Source: Nothophaeocryptopus gaeumannii
Lineage: Eukaryota; Ascomycota; Dothideomycetes; Mycosphaerellales; Mycosphaerellaceae
Direction of reading: 5' to 3'
Length of the DNA stretch: 64,000 bases
Assembly: GCA_031771865.1 (NCBI GenBank)
Contig: JASISA010000023.1
Coordinates: 1,302,001 to 1,366,000, forward strand
Shown: positions 20,592 through 31,019 of the stretch, piece after piece
How the letters are laid out: each line of letters opens with the position of its first letter
Position numbering within the stretch: position 1 is the first letter of the stretch
The notes under the pieces: generated by a model
Told to the model about the DNA's origin: nothing
Database searches by the model: none
What the model saw: the letters and a program-made list of their open reading frames with translations, nothing else
Made by a program: the position numbers and the translations under genes

Positions 20592-21362
20592 ATGGCATTA
20601 TATCCTTCACTCACTGCACAACAAACTATCGCAGCATGCTGCGAGACTGATCGTAACACAGTGTACAAGACGGGTAGATTGGAGATCATACGAGTTGGAC
20701 AATTGGCCATCAAGTTTGGTAGGGTAACAGCAGCAGAAGCCTACAACCAGTTGCATGCATACGATATCCTTGATGCCGAGCTGTGCAGAGTACCCGCTGT
20801 CTACGCGTACTTCCATTCCGAAGATATCGACTATCTAGTGATGGAGTTCATCGACGGCGACAAAAAGAGAGCTGTGAACGAAGCGGAAATAAGCAATATC
20901 GTCAAGATCGTGAAGCACATTCACAGCTTTACTTCCACGATTCCTGGACCAGTTGTTCAAGATTCATACTGTGGTCCTCTCTAGTCACCGGATGAGTTAG
21001 TGCATTTTCGCGATAAGGACGACCTTTCAGCCTACGTCAATTCCAGGCTTCTAGCCAACCATAACAAGTTCACGCTTACAGAAACTCCTCTAGTGTTCAA
21101 TCATGGAGATATCGCACTGCGCAACCTTATATTTGGCGACAACTATATCTGCCTTCTTGACTGGGAGTGCGCAGGTTACTATCCAAGGACCGCGGAGATT
21201 GCGACCCTTCGCCTAGGTATTGGCGATAACGAAATAGACCTTCAGTTCCACCACAGCCTCGAAGAAGCAGTCCTACGCGATGCTCCGCTATCAGCTTCGG
21301 AATGCATACAAGCTCAGTGCTGGCAAGAGCTCGCGGTCAACCATGTCCGATACTATTGGTAA
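20592..21362 (+). pseudogene. APH-fold (aminoglycoside phosphotransferase/choline kinase-like) kinase with one premature stop
   Basis: A fungal small-molecule kinase of the protein-kinase-like APH family; the substrate is unknown. The N-lobe lysine is in GQLAIKFGRV, the hinge reads YLVMEFIDGD, the catalytic loop is FNHGDIALRNLIF (H-G-D....N), and the metal-binding aspartate is in ICLLDWECAGYYP. The frame from 20592 is continuous except for TAG at 20982-20984 in the middle (GPL-stop-SPDEL), where relatives would have tryptophan, so TGG to TAG is likely. The end at 21362 (HVRYYW) looks early or natural. It stands 230 bp downstream of the sirtuin on the same strand and has the same type of lesion. 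Confidence 0.8.
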
Positions 21363-22201
21363 GTCTTGCTCCTTTCGCCGAAGTCAAGAACAAGCGCTTA
21401 CGATCATCGAGGCCGACTGAGGAGGAGAAAGCGAACTCTCGTAGACGCCGGCGGAGACGAGTTCGAGAACATGACGCGGGAGATGCAACATAACATCGCT
21501 ACGTGGTGAAAATAGTGGCAATCGAGGTTGGAGAAAAGCCAAAGAAGAGGCACAGTTTTTCCTCATAGTTCCTAGATGGCGTATGTATTCATTTGGACTA
21601 CGACACGTTATCGAATGGCAATTAATATCAAGGCAGGGGCAGCCTAGCGAGAGTATCACTCATCCTCCTCTTCAGCTCTTTGTGCCACTAGCGCGGCAGA
21701 CCTGTTGATGACTTCAGCTAGCGATGTCTACCTCCGCAAGGCCGCCGTAGATGTGGCTAGGGCCTGGCTCCGGAGCTGTTCGAGCACGTCTTGGTTTTCC
21801 AGGTCCACGCCTCCGCTTCGCAATCGGTGAACTTCTGCTTGGACGTGCACAGGAGTCGTGTTCCAGTTCTGCCTGATTTGCGGGAGATTTTGGACAACAT
21901 AACCGAGAAGGCCTGAAGCTCCATGAAGAGCTGTAGCTTGACAGTGGCAGCTGTGAGCAGCTGTGACCAAAGCTGGTCCGCAGCGTGCTGAATTCTCGGA
22001 TGTTCGAATGTTCCAGGAATGATGCGTGTCGTGCGTGGCTGCACGTTTACCGTCCTTGTGTAGAGGTAGGACAGGAACTCGAACACGCTTAACGCGGAGC
22101 CCGATGGAACGAATTGTCGCGATTCGTAGAGGAAGATCAGGGTTATGCTAAAGCGTGTTAGGACAATAGGTGATGTTGGAATAGCGAGCAATGTCTTACT
22201 G
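21363..22201. other. No confident gene
   Basis: Frames exist on the minus strand (for example 21757-22227) that might be a shifted continuation of the small minus-strand gene at 22202-22600, but I recognise no motif in them. Confidence 0.4.
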
Positions 22202-22600
22202 CTAGTAACGACAACCCATCCCACCATCCGCGAAGCAGAAGTCCTTTAGGCCACGAGAAGCCTGCGCGTCTCGGCCTCCAACGATAAGATCGTGTACATC
22301 CTTTACACTGAAACGTCCTGCCGGGAGGCTGATTTTGACGACCAATGAGCGTGTCGCTGTAGCTGGATAATCTCTGCTAATCATTTCCAGACGTCCATTA
22401 ATATCGTCGTCCGCTACGTGACGCATGTTGATCTGGATAGATCGATCACCGCCCGAGATGGAAAGAAACTGCGTGACATGGTTGTTGCTTAGGGGCGAGT
22501 GCTCCCAACGGCCCTCGGTATGGACGACGAGAGTGACACTAAGGACTTGCTGGCTCCAGTCCGCGTCCTGAATCGAGACCTTCAGATAGGGGTCCGCCAT
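22202..22600 (-). CDS. Small protein, possibly a DUF7770-like fragment
   Basis: 132 codons from an ATG at 22600. The layout (a HVTQFLSI strand, IQINMRH, then VKDVHDLIVGGRD and a final GGMGCRY) resembles, from memory, the fungal DUF7770 family, where a G-C-R-[FY]-W motif is followed by about 50 more residues. Here the frame stops directly after GCRY at 22202, so the C-terminal part would be missing or shifted. Function unknown. The family assignment is tentative and was not checked. Confidence 0.35.
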   Translation of the reverse strand: MADPYLKVSIQDADWSQQVLSVTLVVHTEGRWEHSPLSNNHVTQFLSISGGDRSIQINMRHVADDDINGRLEMISRDYPATATRSLVVKISLPAGRFSVKDVHDLIVGGRDAQASRGLKDFCFADGGMGCRY

Positions 22601-22934
22601 CTTCGTAACGAATCAAGGATGTCTGTAGTGATGCAGTTGCAATGGTATGGAGCTCGTGTCGAGATAGACTTTGGAGTCGTCTTATATGCAGCAGCTGCCT
22701 TTCTTTGAGGTAGATGGAGCACTTCTAGGCGAATGATGCTCTAGCCGAGCGCATAAATTCATCGAGTGAGGTGTGTATTACATCGCGGTTGGAATGTCCT
22801 ACATCAATGCTTCTAGCCATCGTCCGATGGCGCCTTTCCATAAGCACACTAGCCTCAATGGACCAGGGTGGCCCACCGACGACACAGCGTCCAATTGCAT
22901 TCTGGTCCTTCGCGCTGCTGCGTCCCGCTTCGTG

Positions 22935-23060
22935 CCTTTCGTCGCTTTTCGTCGCTTTGTGTCGCTTCGTGTTGCTCTATATTAGTTTGTGTCGCTTTGC
23001 GTCGCTTTACATTAGTTTGTGTCGCTTCCTCCCGCTCTTTGTCGCTTTCACTTTGCATGT
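22935..23060 (+). repeat. Degenerate short tandem repeat (TCGCTTTGTG-like)
   Basis: About ten imperfect copies of a 10-13 bp unit based on GTCGCTTTGTGTCGCTT, interrupted by CTATATTAG/TACATTAG variants. It gives low-complexity frames rich in RF/SL residues on the plus strand, which I do not regard as a gene. Confidence 0.7.
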
Positions 23061-23199
23061 TCTTTACTCCCATTCCTCGCTCATTAACGACATGCCACGA
23101 GCGCGCGCAGCACATGATCATGCCTGGCTCTTGATCAATCTAGAAAAAGAAATCTCGCACACTGGGTTCTGCGAGGCTAGCCTACGACATTCGCGCTCT

Positions 23200-23575
23200 T
23201 CAACAACAGCCTCTTGCGTGAAATTCCGCTATAGCTACTTCGGCGGAGCCTTGCATGCTCTCTGCAGGCTCCCACGTAGGCTTCCAGCTCACCTTATAGA
23301 AGACCTTGCCATGTTTGCGCATACTGCGCAGGATGCGGTCGACCGCCCAAGTAGGCTGGTCCGCGCTTCCGGCAGTCGGATGTGAGACAGCGTCATCCTG
23401 CTGGGCAGACACAGACGTCGTACTGGTAGCATAGCAGACTTCGCCTTGGGATGGGCACGTGCGTGGAGGTGATGGGACCAAGGGAACTCTCGGCCGTCTT
23501 TCGCGGCGCTTTCGAGGCTTGCGTGCGGGCTTCTGGGGTTGAGGATGCTTGGACGCCTATCAACCTCGTCAGCAT
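23200..23575 (-). CDS. Small chromodomain protein or chromodomain remnant
   Basis: The last 93 codons (23481 to 23200) contain a compact chromodomain: WAVDRILRSMRKHGKVFYKV, then SWKPTWEPAESM and AIAEFH. The aromatic-cage-type positions (W at the start, W in WKPTWEP) are present. A basic, Pro/Ser-rich N-terminal region continues upstream in another frame (to about 23575: ASKAPRKTAESS), so the start is unresolved and a frameshift or intron is possible. Two readings fit: a short fungal chromodomain protein (methyl-lysine reader in heterochromatin), or the chromodomain tail of a chromovirus integrase. The domain directly borders a RIP-silenced LINE. Confidence 0.45.
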
Positions 23576-23839
23576 TGTGTGAAGCCCAAATAGCGATATG
23601 TTCGCTTACTGTATAGTCCTTAAAATGTGCTCCACGAACCGTCTCATCGAAAGCCATTCCGTATTGGTCGCAGCACGAGCTCCTCAGATGACAGTTTTCC
23701 GCTACAACGCACTTCTTCACTGCATTCTCGCTTTCATGCGAGGCTTGCGAGCACGGACTCTTTCTCCTTTCGACCACTAATGCTCGGGTAGGTCCATATT
23801 TGCCACGTTTTGGTGCCCTTGCATCCTGCTGGTAGGTAC

Positions 23840-25325
23840 TACTCTCCGAAGTAGTATAATCGTCCTAGCTTTCTAAAACTAGGCTAGGTAGTAGCTAATT
23901 AAAATATACTATTAGAAGATACATTAGAGAATAGGGAGTAGCTAAGCTAGGTACTTCTTAATATATCTATTTAGTATCTCGTCGAGGCTAGGAGCCTTGT
24001 CGTTTAGTAGTCTTTAGACTACTTTTCGTACCTCCTCTTCTATAATTTCGCATACTATATTAATAGGTTCTAGGTATATAGTACTCTCGATATCTAATAT
24101 ATCTATAGGCTCTAGTATTAGGAAAAGGGCTATCTATAGGATCTCTATTTTCGTACTATCTATCGTAAACTAATTATTATTATATATTAGTATAGGTATC
24201 TAGGGAGGTCGAATAGGGCTATCGCTATTCTTTACCTACTTAGCTAGCTTCTATATTCCCTATAGCTCGCTAGCGGTTTTATAAACTATAGTCCTCTACT
24301 ATTTCCTTTTCTCTATCTAGATAGTTCTCTTTTTCTCCTAGTTTCGTACCCTCTACTCCTTCTAGTACTCCTCGCTTCCTATCTATTATATATACTATCT
24401 TATCTACTAAGCCTCCTAAATCGTATATAGTACTACTAGTATACTCCTTAGATCTAGTAGCCGATATATTTTACGCTAGATAACAAGGTCCCTTGTCTTT
24501 TATAGAGTATTACTAAGATTACTTATAGTACTATCTATATCCTTCTTTATTATTATCCCTTTAGCTATAGGAAGGAGCTTTTAGAGCGTCTCTCTAAACT
24601 CCTCCTAGTTAGTATCCTTCTATATCTATCTTATTCTCGTCTCCTCCTATATCCCTATATTAATAGTTATCTCTATACTAATATAATTAGAGTTAATATC
24701 TTCCTTACCTAGCTAATATACTATTATCCTCTTTAATATCTCCTCTATTATAAGAGTAAGGTCTATCGTCGTCCTAGTTTAGGACTATAGTATCTTTCTC
24801 TAGGTAGTAAGGCCTAGGGGTATCGCTAGGTATAGCGTATCTCGATATACCTCTCGTAGCTCGCTTACTCTAAGATCCTCCTATAGTACTAATAGTCCTC
24901 CCTACTAATAGTAGTAAAGATTAAAGTCTCTAACTAGAACGTATTCTCCTAGTTCCTTAATACCTTCTAAAAGCTCCTCTACTATAAGCTTCGTATCCTA
25001 GTTATAGATATTATAGAGGTATATAGTTCCTATTATTATTTATAGTAAGATTAGGATCTTCTAATTACTTATAATCTAGTACGACTATTCGGATAGGCTA
25101 TACTTCTTATAGACGTAGAATACGACCCTCCTATCTTTATCTTCCTCTATAATAGTATAGTACTTTAGATATATAACTATTCTTCTATTACTTAGGTTAG
25201 TATATAGCTCCTAGATAGCGAGAATATCTTTCTAGCTATTATCGAGTAGCTACTAGTAGGTAGCCTATAATTTCCGTATATTTACCTATAGTATACTTAG
25301 TATCGGTTATATATTTATTAGGTAC
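23840..25325 (-). mobile_element. LINE fragment, endonuclease and start of RT, RIP-inactivated (copy C, minus)
   Basis: Read on the minus strand, this matches 61060-62460 of copy G: the endonuclease start (about 25240), the GDFN-type segment, the acidic linker, and the start of RT (FRKARTIM block) near 23850. It also carries roughly 80 bp more 5' sequence than copy G, encoding a segment that ends ...LLDNSQKD, which shows what the true ORF2 continues from upstream. Changes are almost all C-to-T/G-to-A. The left edge is inside RT; the right edge, at about 25325, abuts the dehydratase remnant. Confidence 0.88.
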
Positions 25326-25332
25326 TAGCTGT

Positions 25333-25905
25333 AAAACGATCAAGAAGACAGGAGACATAATGCTCGTCGTCGGGGTCGTCAAAGAATTCTATGATGCCAA
25401 AGACCAAATCGCCGTAGTCGACAATCGAAATTGGGTTTTCCGCGAAGCTCTGGATCCTTCGAAGAAAGCCACACCGCCAACCAAACCGGCGACCTTCAGT
25501 CCCTCCGACTTAGAATCCGCTGCGAAAGGGAAGCTTGTGAAGGGCTTCAGCCGCGATCCCGCAACCCTCTTCCGCTTCTCCGCGCTAACCTTCAACGCCC
25601 ATCGAATCCACTACGACAAGCCCTGGGCGGTCAACGTCGAAGGCCATCGCGACACAGTCGTCCACGGACCGTTGAACATGATTTCCATACTCGACTTCTG
25701 GAGAGATGAGTATGCCAAGAAAGCTGGAGTGGCCGATGTCCTATATCCCAAGGGCCTGAAATACCGCGCAACTTCTCCCGTATATGTCGAAGAGCCATAT
25801 CGGATTTTGATTGACGAGGGAAGTATTGGAGAGGAAGAGGTAAAGGTGGAAGTTGTGAGTGATGATGGGACGATTTGTATGAAGGGAGATGTTACGAGGT
25901 GGTGA
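25333..25905 (+). pseudogene. 3' part of a MaoC/HTD2-type hydroxyacyl-thioester dehydratase, 5' end replaced by LINE
   Basis: The family performs (R)-3-hydroxyacyl-thioester dehydration (mitochondrial type II fatty-acid synthesis) or acts as a FAS1-like/mesaconyl-CoA hydratase. The hot-dog hydratase 2 motif is clear: ATLFRFSALTFNAHRIHYD followed by VVHGPLNMISI. An ATG at 25360 would give 181 residues, but family members run to roughly 280-340, and homologous sequence continues in frame upstream of that ATG (KTIKKTGDIM) until the LINE junction at about 25325-25335. The N-terminal half is therefore gone. The remaining frame is open to 25905, so a truncated product cannot be excluded, but the promoter is lost. 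The gene for malonyl-CoA:ACP transacylase, in the same pathway, lies 12 kb away. Confidence 0.75.
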
Positions 25906-26384
25906 CTGCATGAGCACGAATCAGACTTGGAAAAGAAAGAGGTCTTAGAAATGGCGAAGGATGAATCTTTGAGCTTTCGTGTGGTGTAACAGTCCAATGT
26001 ATATGAGAACGTGCAGATCTATTGTGACTTGTGAGCTTCCCAAACACAAGTCCCCCAGGCCGACATCTGCTCTCGCTTGCCACTCGTGATCTTCTGGCTA
26101 GCTGTCTAAAAGACTTCTTTCGAGAGGCCGAAGATACGATTGGTATGGAGGTCAGAGAAACATCCTAGGCGTCAATCTCTCTCCCTCTCTGTCGTCTTCG
26201 CCAGGTAGTGCGCATGTGGGCGAGTGTTTTCATTATTGACCAAATTGCGGCCTCGTATCCCGCGTGCTTTGCATTTCCTCGGCTGTTCGCGTTCTGTCCA
26301 GCCCTCTGCCCGTTGACACACGTTCAAAAGCCCTTCATCATATGATTCAGACCTGCTCGTCCACCAGTGCCCACGCTCTCGCCT
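25906..26384. other. Intergenic, nothing recognised
   Basis: Convergent intergenic space between the dehydratase remnant and the minus-strand gene. Pyrimidine-rich towards 26350-26480. No supported frame. Confidence 0.5.
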
Positions 26385-26876
26385 TCAACTTCCATTCCCC
26401 ACCTCACCTCTGTCCTTGGCCAATCTCGCCTCACACCGTCCCCTCCACCTCTCCAACGTCTGCGCCCACTTCCCATCAACCTCAATCCTCTCCTCAATCC
26501 TCCCACACAGTCCAATAATAGCCTTATACTTCCGATCAAAGTACATTTCGCCGACTGAATAGCCAAGAAGTTGTATGTCTTTCTTGCTTAGTTCCACCTT
26601 CTCGCCGCCGTTTTCGTTCGCTTTGGATCCGCTTGCGCCATTGTTTCGATTATTCAAGGAGTCATTGTGTTCCGCGAGAGCCGGCACAGCCTTCATGAGC
26701 TCGGCATATAGACTTCCATTATCGATTTTGGCTGTGTATGAAGCTTTTTGTGCTTGGAAATCTGCTTCGCTTTGAAAAGTGCGAGGGACGCTGGGTGCGT
26801 CGCCTGCTGCTACTTCAGCGTAGTCGTCAGTGCCAATATCAATGGCTAGAAGGCCGTCGTCGATGGTGTCGGTCAT
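26385..26876 (-). CDS. Conserved-looking hypothetical protein, 163 aa
   Basis: Intact single-exon frame with ATG at 26876. The N-terminal third is acidic (TDTIDDGLLAIDIGTDDYAE), the middle is Asn/Gly-rich and probably disordered (NNRNNGASGSKANENGG), and the C-terminal third is helical with aromatic and charged residues (GYSVGEMYFDRKYKAIIGL, then ERWRGRCEARLAKDRGE). There is no signal peptide, membrane segment or catalytic motif. I do not recognise it, although the alternation of ordered and low-complexity parts and the clean start suggest a real gene. It lies between the dehydratase remnant and a divergent dehydrogenase gene. Confidence 0.6.
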   Translation of the reverse strand: MTDTIDDGLLAIDIGTDDYAEVAAGDAPSVPRTFQSEADFQAQKASYTAKIDNGSLYAELMKAVPALAEHNDSLNNRNNGASGSKANENGGEKVELSKKDIQLLGYSVGEMYFDRKYKAIIGLCGRIEERIEVDGKWAQTLERWRGRCEARLAKDRGEVGNGS

Positions 26877-27317
26877 GTTGGTAAGATGGCATTGGAAACT
26901 GCTGCAAGTAAAGAATCCATGCAGGAAAATCGTTCATCCGCCCGGTAATGCCTGAGGCATTCAAGCGTTCTGATCAATTCGTTGCGAAAGACATCTCGCC
27001 TCTTGGTTCTCGATCTTCATCAACCCATCATCCTGGAGAGCTGGATAGGTTTCAGACGGCATGGTTCTCATATCACGTTTCAATGCCCGATTCAGACGCG
27101 ACTACACGCGTACCGCGGCCGTGAGACGCCCGCCCTCACAGTGAACCGAGGCTAGCTCCTTCTGCAGGGCTCCAGGTAAGTATTGCGCTCTTGCTGACAC
27201 TTTTAGCACAATATTATTGCCAGTCATTGGGATCTCAGGACTACTGAACACGGATAGAGCAAGAATAAACCCAGGAGGAAGGACACACTGGACTTAGCAT
27301 CGTCAACTTTTACCAAG

Positions 27318-28299
27318 ATGGCCCATGCAAGCACAGTCGCGGATCTGAGAGTTCAAAACCTCTTCTCCTTCAACGACCATATTGTCCTTGTCACAGGCGG
27401 GGCTACCGGGCTGGGAGAAATGGCCGCTCAGGCTTTTGTTCAAAACGGATCCCGCGTGATCATTGCCAGCCGGAAGAAAGCCGAGCTCGAGAAGACGGCA
27501 GCAAGACTCAACAAGCTCGGCCCGGGAAAGTGCGAGATCATTGTAGCGGATCTGAAGGACAGAGCAGGCTGTGATGCGTTGGTGAAGGAAGTCAAGGCGA
27601 AAACGGATCGATTGACTGTACTGGTGAACAATTCGGGAGCGTCTTGGTATGTGTTACCCTTCTCTACTTGCTTCCTACGCTTGCCACATGCTCCAACTTC
27701 AAAAACTCAAGTCTGCGGACAACACTTACTGATTACTTCACAGGGGCGCTCCCTACTACGACTTCCCCGAATCCGGCTGGGATAAACTAATGGCCCTCAA
27801 CGTAAAGTCCATCTTCTACACCACCGTCGGCCTGCATTGCCTCCTCACCAAAAACGCCACAGCAGACAACCCTTCCCGCGTAATCAACATTGCCTCTATG
27901 GCAGGAATCCAAACCATCGATGTCACGACCGGCGAGGAGGGAGGTCTCTCTGCCCCGGGCTCAGGGACTTTCTCCTATGGACCCAGTAAAGCTGCTTGTA
28001 TCCATTTGTCCAGGATGCAGGCCAGTAAGCTCATGCCGCACCATATCACGGTAAATTGTGTCTGTCCTGGTGTTTTTCCATCCAGGATGACGGCTTTTGG
28101 CATGGAGAGTGCAATGGATACGCTTGTGACTGGACAGCCGTCTGGGAGGGTTGGCAAGCCGGAGGACTTTGGCGGGCTGATACTGTTTCTGAGTAGTAAG
28201 GGAGCGGCGCATATGACGGGAAATGTGTTGGAGATTGATGGTGGGAGCACGAGGAGTGGGTTTAGGAGTAAGAAGAGGAATGAGAGGGAGAAGTTGTAG
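27318..28299 (+). CDS. Short-chain dehydrogenase/reductase (SDR), classical type
   Basis: NAD(P)-dependent oxidoreductase resembling fungal 3-oxoacyl-[ACP] reductase/rhamnolipid-reductase-like SDRs; the substrate is unknown. Cofactor motif TGGATGLG (about residues 29-36), structural NNSG (the usual NNAG), the catalytic serine region INIASMAG, and the catalytic YGPSK pair are all present. A C-terminal IDGG motif is typical of FabG-like members. One intron, 27648-27743 (GTATGT..CACAG, 96 bp), joins ASW to GAPYYDF in frame. The spliced product is about 294 residues, a normal length plus a basic tail. The start at 27318 fits the usual 25-30 residues before the glycine motif. A second, paralogous-looking SDR sits at 49701. 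Confidence 0.9.
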
Positions 28300-28972
28300 T
28301 TACCAAGTAATGGACTTGACCTTTGCCGTTCGAGCTTCAAGGCTGGAACAATTGGTACTCGTCTTCGAGATGATACCAAAGACATCATTTATAGGTTGCC
28401 TTTTCACATGCTGTTCATGTCCCGAAAACTCAACACAGCCCGTATCCGATGCTTCCTGCTTCGCTGTCCGCCAAGTCCTCTCATTCCCGCTGTGATCTCG
28501 GGCCCAGCCTATCACCTTGCCGTGGACATGCTTGTATCTTCCATTTCCAAGCTCTCAACAGCACACAGCCTATGCAGCACTGAACCAATGAAGAAGTTGG
28601 GTATCGATGAAGCTCCGAAGAATTGAGCAGATCATTTGCTTCGTGGGGCAAGGTGGAGCCTTTCGGAAGCAAAAAGCACAGCGGCGGATTGTCGCCCTTT
28701 CTTGACCAATTCACACACGCGACATGATAAGGCCCAGTGTGACGCAGCATGGGCTGACGGGTCCTGGAAGCTGTCGGAGTGTCTGCAGCTGTGAGAGCTC
28801 ATTCGCGTTTGTTTACAACCATCGTCTATGTAGGTTCCAACCGACCGCCATTCCGGCTTGCTGAGAGAACGAGCCCTTCGTACTCCTTCCACACACGAGA
28901 TCAGACTTCGCTAGCTGGATCACATTGGTCCTGAAAGCCAAGCATTGAAGAGACGGGAGGAGCGTAGGCAAC
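28300..28972. other. Intergenic, nothing recognised
   Basis: About 670 bp between two plus-strand genes. Only short frames occur on both strands. Likely contains the terminator of the SDR and the promoter of the kinase gene. Confidence 0.5.
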
Positions 28973-29838
28973 ATGGAAGAGCAAGTAGACAGGCTGGTAG
29001 ACAAGGTATGGGATAAGTACAAGATACTGCCAAACAGCAAGCGATACATGGTCGCTGTGAGCGGTATACCCGGGTCAGGTACGTTCAACACACCGCCAGA
29101 CACAAAACAGCATGCCAAGGAGAATCATTGATCGGTTGATCAGGGAAAACCACTCTAGCGGCAAAAGTCGCTCAAAAGCTCAACGACAACTGGCGCAGCG
29201 AAACCGCCGCCCGCACACCCAACCGCTCCATCGCAACCTTCCTCCCCATGGACGGCTACCACCTCACACGCGAACAGCTCTCCGCCATGCCCGATCCTCA
29301 AGTCGCCCATGCTCGACGAGGCGCAGCTTTCACCTTCGATGCGCCTGCGTTTTTGAAGCTGGTGCAGAAGCTACGAGAACCGATATGTCCCGAGACAGGC
29401 ACCATCTTTGCGCCGAGTTTCGATCATGCAAAGAAAGATCCCGTGGAGAATGATATACCCATACGGAAGAGTGCTCGCATAGTGATAATGGAAGGGAATT
29501 ACCTCTCCCTCGGCACAGGAGCGCCGGAATGGAAACAAGCAGCAGAAATGATGGACGAGCTCTGGTTCGTCGAAGTAGACCGGAACACGGCGAGACAAAG
29601 ATTAATAGCTCGACATGTTGCGTCTGGGATTGCGCGAGATGAGGAAGATGCGGGAAAGAGGGCGGATGATAATGATTTGGTTAATGGGGATGAGATTGTT
29701 GAGGGGAGGTTGCAGGTGCACGAGGTAGTGAAGAGTGTGGAAGATGGGATGTGGACGCCGGAACAGCAGGTCATTGATAAGGAGAGGGATGAGACGGAGC
29801 GGGAGAGGAGAAGTAGTAATATGCAGGGAATAATATAA
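28973..29838 (+). CDS. P-loop kinase of the uridine kinase/PRK-like family (YFH7 type)
   Basis: Predicted ATP-dependent kinase of the phosphoribulokinase/uridine kinase/pantothenate kinase fold; the fungal member YFH7 has an unclear substrate. Exon 1 (28973-29078) encodes an N-terminal helix and the start of Walker A. A 65-bp intron (29079-29143, GTACGT..GATCAG) interrupts the motif, and splicing gives SGIPGSGKTTLA. Later motifs are FLPMDGYHL (substrate Asp/Tyr region), VIMEGNYLSL (Walker B-like) and DELWFVEVDRNTARQRLIARHVASGIA (lid region with arginines). The C-terminal tail is acidic and basic low complexity. Predicted length is about 266 residues, slightly short against YFH7 but normal for fungal homologues. 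Confidence 0.85.
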
Positions 29839-30237
29839 CTAGATGTAGGTGATGAAGCTACAGATGATAGAAGCGAAAAGCGGTTGATTTGCTGGCTTCG
29901 ACTGTGATGGACCTGCCCCGTACACATAGCTAGATGAATTCGACGACAACAGCATCGGAGGTGATATGTGCCAGTGACGGCGAATGGAGGGGCAATACTG
30001 GTCTTGTGATGTCTTGAATGATGATGCATGTGAAGAGATGATGCCATGTTCCCATGATCCACTTAGATGCAGTTGTTCCGACTTCTTGACGTTCTTGGAA
30101 ACGCCTCTTTCTCCTTCTTTGCTGGGCTTGACCTCGACGCAGCCATGACGTAAGGTAGAGTAGATTACCCAGCTTGCCCAAAGCTCCAATCGACTTGCAA
30201 ACACACCAGCCATCCGCTTCTTCTTCTTCCTCACCTT

Positions 30238-30282
<45 letters not shown>

Positions 30283-30367
30283 CAACAAATATTGAACCTC
30301 AGTCCCAGACGATTCTTGACCTTTCTTCATCAACTCGAAACTCTCTGAGATCAACAACACCGCAATC
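29839..30367. other. Intergenic/promoter with a CA repeat
   Basis: 530 bp upstream of the DUF1761-like gene. It contains the dinucleotide tract at 30239-30279 and CT-rich sequence before the start codon. The long minus-strand frames here derive from the repeat and are rejected. Confidence 0.5.
30239..30279 (+). repeat. (CA)n microsatellite, about 20 units
   Basis: Uninterrupted CA dinucleotides about 90 bp upstream of the start codon at 30368, within the probable 5' UTR or promoter. Since CA is the preferred RIP target, its intact state agrees with short tandem repeats being ignored by RIP. Confidence 0.95.
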
Positions 30368-31019
30368 ATGTCTGGCACTCTTCACTGTGCGTCCACCATT
30401 CAACCCCTCCACCCTCGTCCCTCCTCCACCGCTATGCATCCATCCGCCCACCTGTTTGCGACACGCATCAATTCCCTCACCAACTGACACTTCTTCCTCC
30501 AGACCTCCCACCCGTCAAGCCCTCTGCTATCGCGCTCGGCACCGTCTTCAACCACGTCGCCTCGCTCGCCATCCTCGGCCCCGTCTTCGGCGAGACCTAC
30601 CGCCGCGCCCAAGCCGCCAACAGCGCCGAGGAGTTCTTCAAGTCTAAGGAGGCTGCCTCCGCAGGCGCCGCTTGGGGTACTTCCCTCGTCGGCTCCGCTG
30701 TGCAGTCCTACGGTGTTGGTGCCCTGATCAATGCGACTGGTACTTTGAGCTACAAGGGCGCTGCGTACCTTGGTGCTCTGATCTTCGCTGCTTCTTCTGC
30801 GCCATCGGTATGTCAAAGTGAATGAGCGGGTATGGAAGGATTTCGTGCTAATGTGCATTGTGATAGTTCATCGCTCAAATCACCACCGAGAAGCGCCCAC
30901 TGGACACCGTTGCCGTCGGCGCCCTCGCCCGCGTGTTTGAGACTGTCGGTCTGTCTCTCTTCTTGACCTGGTGGGGTACCCGCACCAACCCATTCGAGAC
31001 TGCTCGCTTCCAGCAGTAG
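30368..31019 (+). CDS. DUF1761-like small membrane protein, three exons
   Basis: A 158-residue protein recognisable after splicing. Exon 1 is 30368-30386 (MSGTLH + 1 nt), intron 1 is 30387-30502, exon 2 is 30503-30807, intron 2 is 30808-30866 (GTATGT..GATAG), and exon 3 runs to the TAG at 31017-31019. Phases match throughout. The protein is hydrophobic, with about four membrane-compatible helices. From memory it matches a highly conserved fungal DUF1761 family (GSAVQSYGVGALINATG, ARVFETVGLSLFLTWWGTRT). The function of the family is not established. The very short first exon means a simple ORF scan misses the gene. It is intact. Confidence 0.8.

Noticed and set aside
22771..23385. 204-codon plus-strand ORF rich in RF/SL residues
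   Set aside because: Produced by the degenerate short tandem repeat at 22935-23060; no domain, and the minus-strand chromodomain reading is better.
29839..30378. Minus-strand ORFs with poly-Val/Cys runs
   Set aside because: Artefact of the (CA)n microsatellite.
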